Part shown: positions 61,963 to 64,000 of the stretch, piece after piece | Layout: the number at the start of each line of letters is the position of its first letter | How positions within the stretch are numbered: the first letter of the stretch is position 1 | Notes under the pieces: generated by a model | What the model saw: the letters and a program-made list of their open reading frames with translations, nothing else | Told to the model about the DNA's origin: nothing | Database searches by the model: none | NCBI RefSeq assembly: GCF_021228295.1 | Contig: NZ_JAJQPD010000008.1 | Span: 1 to 64,000 of the forward strand | From: Agromyces humatus | GTDB taxonomy: Bacteria; Actinomycetota; Actinomycetes; Actinomycetales; Microbacteriaceae | DNA length: 64,000 nucleotides | Direction: 5' to 3' | Made by a program: the position numbers and the translations under genes

Positions 61963-62611
61963 CGAGGCATCCCTCGATGCGGCGGTCGATCAGGTCGTAG
62001 ACGGTCGCCGTGCCGGGAAGGTGCGCGGTCACGCCGTCGCGGCTGCCGCGCGTCTCGAACACGATTCGGCCGGGTTCGATGCGCAGCCCCCGGCCGTCGG
62101 CCTTGAGCGCGGCCTCGGCGCGCACCCACCGGCGTACGGCCGTGCGCGGGGTGCCACCGAGCAGTTCGACGATCGCTCGACGGCGAGCGGTGTCGGCTTC
62201 GCGCGGCACGCGAGCAGGTTCGACATCGACGCCGACCGCGACACCTGCGGGTGCGATGACGGCGACCACCAGATGACCGCACGAGGCGAGGCTCGCGGCC
62301 GGCGGCTTCGACGCGACATCCGACCAACGAAGCCGCGGCCGGCCGTGCTCGGCGCCGCAGCGTTCGCACGCGGCGGTGACCTCGACGGCCTCGGATCGCA
62401 TGCCACCGGCCGCGGCGGCGAGATCTCGCAGCAGCATGCGCCCGAGCAGGAATCGGTCTCGCAGCCCGGGGTGCGTGGTCGCGACCGCCCGAGCGCGCTC
62501 GGCGTTGCCGAGCAGGTGCAGGGCGCGCCCGCGGTCGAAGTCATCGGGGTTCGCCCATGCGAGCCGCACGCCCTCGTCGAGCCCGGCCGAGCGGGGCGTC
62601 AGGGGCGGCAT
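61919..62611 (-). CDS. 4'-phosphopantetheinyl transferase (Sfp-like)
   Basis: The 230-residue protein has the paired-domain PPTase motifs: magnesium-binding GVDVEP and the helical signature RRWVRAEAALKADGRGL. Sfp-like enzymes attach phosphopantetheine to carrier domains of NRPS and related synthetases. Placed convergent to and overlapping the aminopeptidase gene, it would activate the carrier domain of the Pls/PosA protein upstream. A cysteine-rich patch (CERCG) is present at about residue 80. The start ATG 62611 is the first plausible one. Confidence 0.87.
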   Translation of the reverse strand: MPPLTPRSAGLDEGVRLAWANPDDFDRGRALHLLGNAERARAVATTHPGLRDRFLLGRMLLRDLAAAAGGMRSEAVEVTAACERCGAEHGRPRLRWSDVASKPPAASLASCGHLVVAVIAPAGVAVGVDVEPARVPREADTARRRAIVELLGGTPRTAVRRWVRAEAALKADGRGLRIEPGRIVFETRGSRDGVTAHLPGTATVYDLIDRRIEGCLVSVAVARPTPSLVR

Positions 62612-62661
62612 CTCGTCAGTCCACCACTGCGGCTGAGGCCGCGCAAGGCTATGCTGCGCCC

Positions 62662-64000
62662 ATGAGCGAGGTCCGCGAAGAGCCGATCGAACGCGATACC
62701 CGGGGCGACCACGGCTTTCTCGGGCAGCCGAGACCGCTTGTGCACATCTTCGGTGTCGAGATGTGGGAGCGGTTCAGCTTCTACGGCATGCAGGGGATCC
62801 TGCTGCTGTACCTGTACTACTCGGTCGCCGAGGGCGGCCTCGGCATGGACCAGACCTCGGCCGCCGGCATCGTGGGCGCCTACGGCGGGGCGGTGTACCT
62901 CTCGACGATCCTCGGCGCATGGATGGCCGACCGGCTGCTCGGCTCCGAGCGGGTGCTCTTCTTCAGCGCCATCGTCATCATGGCCGGACACATCGCGCTC
63001 GCCGTTCTCCCGGGATTCGTCGGCGTCGGCGTCGGCCTCGTGCTCGTCGCGATCGGCTCGGGCGGGCTGAAGGCCAACGCCACGAGCGTCGTCGGCACGC
63101 TCTACTCCGAGCATGATCCCAGGCGCGACGCCGGGTTCTCGATCTTCTACCTCGGTATCAACCTCGGGGCCTTCTTCGGCCCGATCCTCACCGGCATCGT
63201 GCAGCAGCAATGGGGGTTCCACTGGGGCTTCGCGCTCGCCGCGGTCGGCATGGCATTCGGGTTGATCCAGTACTCGTTCGGTCGAAAGAGCCTTCCGCCC
63301 GAGGCATCCGTCGTGCCCAACCCGTTGCCGTCGTCGCGACGCGCGCTCGTGATCGGCATCGCGGTCGCCTTCGTGCTGCTCATCGCGGTGCTGCTGCTCA
63401 CGGGTGTCATGAACGCGACGAACCTCGTGACGTGGGTGATCGGCGGCACCGTGATCGCCGCGGTCGCGTACTTCGTGGTGATCCTCTCGAGCCACCGCAT
63501 CACGCCGACCGAGCGCAGCCGGGTCTACGGGTTCATCCCGCTGTTCATCGCGAGCGTCGCGTTCTGGTCGCTGTACCAGCAGCAGTTCACCGTGCTCACG
63601 ATCTACTCCGACGAGCAGCTGAACCGCGACCTGTTCGGCTGGGAGATGCCGGTGCCGTGGGTGCAGTCGATCAACCCGATCTTCATCATCATCCTGTCGG
63701 GCGTGTTCGCCGCGCTCTGGACGAAGCTCGGCGACCGCCAGCCGCCGACGCCCGTCAAGTTCGCGCTCGGTACGGCGGTCATGGGTGTCGCGTTCCTGCT
63801 GTTCCTGCCGTTCGCGGGCGGCGGCGCCAACTCGACGCCGCTGCTGTGGATGGTGCTCATCCTCTTCGTGTTCACGGTCGCCGAACTGCTGCTCTCGCCT
63901 GTGGGGCTCTCGGTCGCGACGAAGCTCGCGCCGGGCGCGTTCCACACCCAGATGGTGGCGCTGTTCTTCCTCTCGGTCGCACTCGGCACGTCGATCGCCG
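62662..64000 (+). CDS. POT-family proton-dependent oligopeptide transporter (cut by window end)
   Basis: The 446 visible residues match the POT/PTR2 family: IFGVEMWERFSFYGMQGILLLYLY at the first helix, GAWMADRLLGSERVLFFSA, GGLKANATSVVGTLYSEHDPRRDAGFSIFYLGINLGAFFGP, and further helices up to the window end. POT proteins take up di- and tripeptides. The missing part is roughly the last tenth of the protein. Starting 50 bases after the PPTase gene in the divergent direction, it may re-import peptides released by the M1 aminopeptidase. ATG 62662 gives the standard start MSEVREEPIE. Confidence 0.93.
   Translation, partial: MSEVREEPIERDTRGDHGFLGQPRPLVHIFGVEMWERFSFYGMQGILLLYLYYSVAEGGLGMDQTSAAGIVGAYGGAVYLSTILGAWMADRLLGSERVLFFSAIVIMAGHIALAVLPGFVGVGVGLVLVAIGSGGLKANATSVVGTLYSEHDPRRDAGFSIFYLGINLGAFFGPILTGIVQQQWGFHWGFALAAVGMAFGLIQYSFGRKSLPPEASVVPNPLPSSRRALVIGIAVAFVLLIAVLLLTGVMNATNLVTWVIGGTVIAAVAYFVVILSSHRITPTERSRVYGFIPLFIASVAFWSLYQQQFTVLTIYSDEQLNRDLFGWEMPVPWVQSINPIFIIILSGVFAALWTKLGDRQPPTPVKFALGTAVMGVAFLLFLPFAGGGANSTPLLWMVLILFVFTVAELLLSPVGLSVATKLAPGAFHTQMVALFFLSVALGTSIA

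Noticed and set aside
1..64000. CRISPR arrays, tRNA or rRNA genes, prophage or transposase genes
   Set aside because: No regularly spaced direct repeats, no tRNA-like arms, and no integrase or transposase motif was found while reading.

Overview
The window is high-GC DNA from an actinobacterium, most likely a member of the Microbacteriaceae close to Agromyces or Microbacterium. This rests on base composition, ATGA/TGATG gene overlaps, frequent GTG starts, the GAG-GCA-TCC word and the intergenic GGTCGAGTAG / CTACTCGACC repeats. The assignment is an inference; no rRNA or other marker is present. There is no transposase, phage gene, CRISPR array or recognisable tRNA.

Layout: 1-6.6 kb is a glycan locus: the start of an exported protein (probably a sugar-binding protein), a ROK repressor and a large secreted GH89 alpha-N-acetylglucosaminidase, with matching ROK-type operators before the exported protein and the GH89 gene. 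6.6-18 kb is mixed housekeeping: MerR regulator, class V aminotransferase, siderophore-interacting protein, membrane proteins, tRNA hydroxylase TrhO, 3-hydroxyisobutyryl-CoA hydrolase, LysE exporter, a frameshifted ArsR gene and sufS-sufU. 18-22.5 kb is a methylcitrate operon (gntR-prpD-prpB-prpC) whose -10 box lies inside a TGTATACA operator; a propionyl-CoA synthetase-like gene sits apart at 53.7 kb. 22.5-35 kb holds a reductase, thioesterase, AI-2E transporter, a second ROK protein, a DoxX/TetR pair with a large palindromic operator, a carotenoid-desaturase-like oxidoreductase, a TDT transporter, an ABC-2 exporter and a WYL regulator.

35-46.5 kb has a 1398-residue BTAD-STAND-TM-WD40 protein divergent from a secreted PD40 protein, two META lipoproteins, and a LysR gene next to the bifunctional proline catabolic enzyme PutA. 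46.6-50 kb has an ECF41-type sigma factor facing an SDR gene, with a mirror-image pair of ECF41-like promoters between them, then a RimB-like aspartic protease divergent from a RimK-like ATP-grasp ligase. 50-53.5 kb is arginine/ornithine catabolism: Lrp regulator, dimethylargininase and ornithine aminotransferase.

55.8-64 kb is the most distinctive part: a lysine/alanine-rich histone-like protein, a 1312-residue Pls/PosA-type synthetase with the layout of epsilon-poly-L-lysine synthetase, an M1 aminopeptidase translationally coupled to it, a phosphopantetheinyl transferase that could activate it, and a POT peptide transporter cut by the window end. Together they look like a compact locus for making, trimming and moving a short amino-acid homopolymer or peptide. 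Across the window a repeat family supplies the stop codons of several genes and has inserted in frame inside lysR and probably putA.
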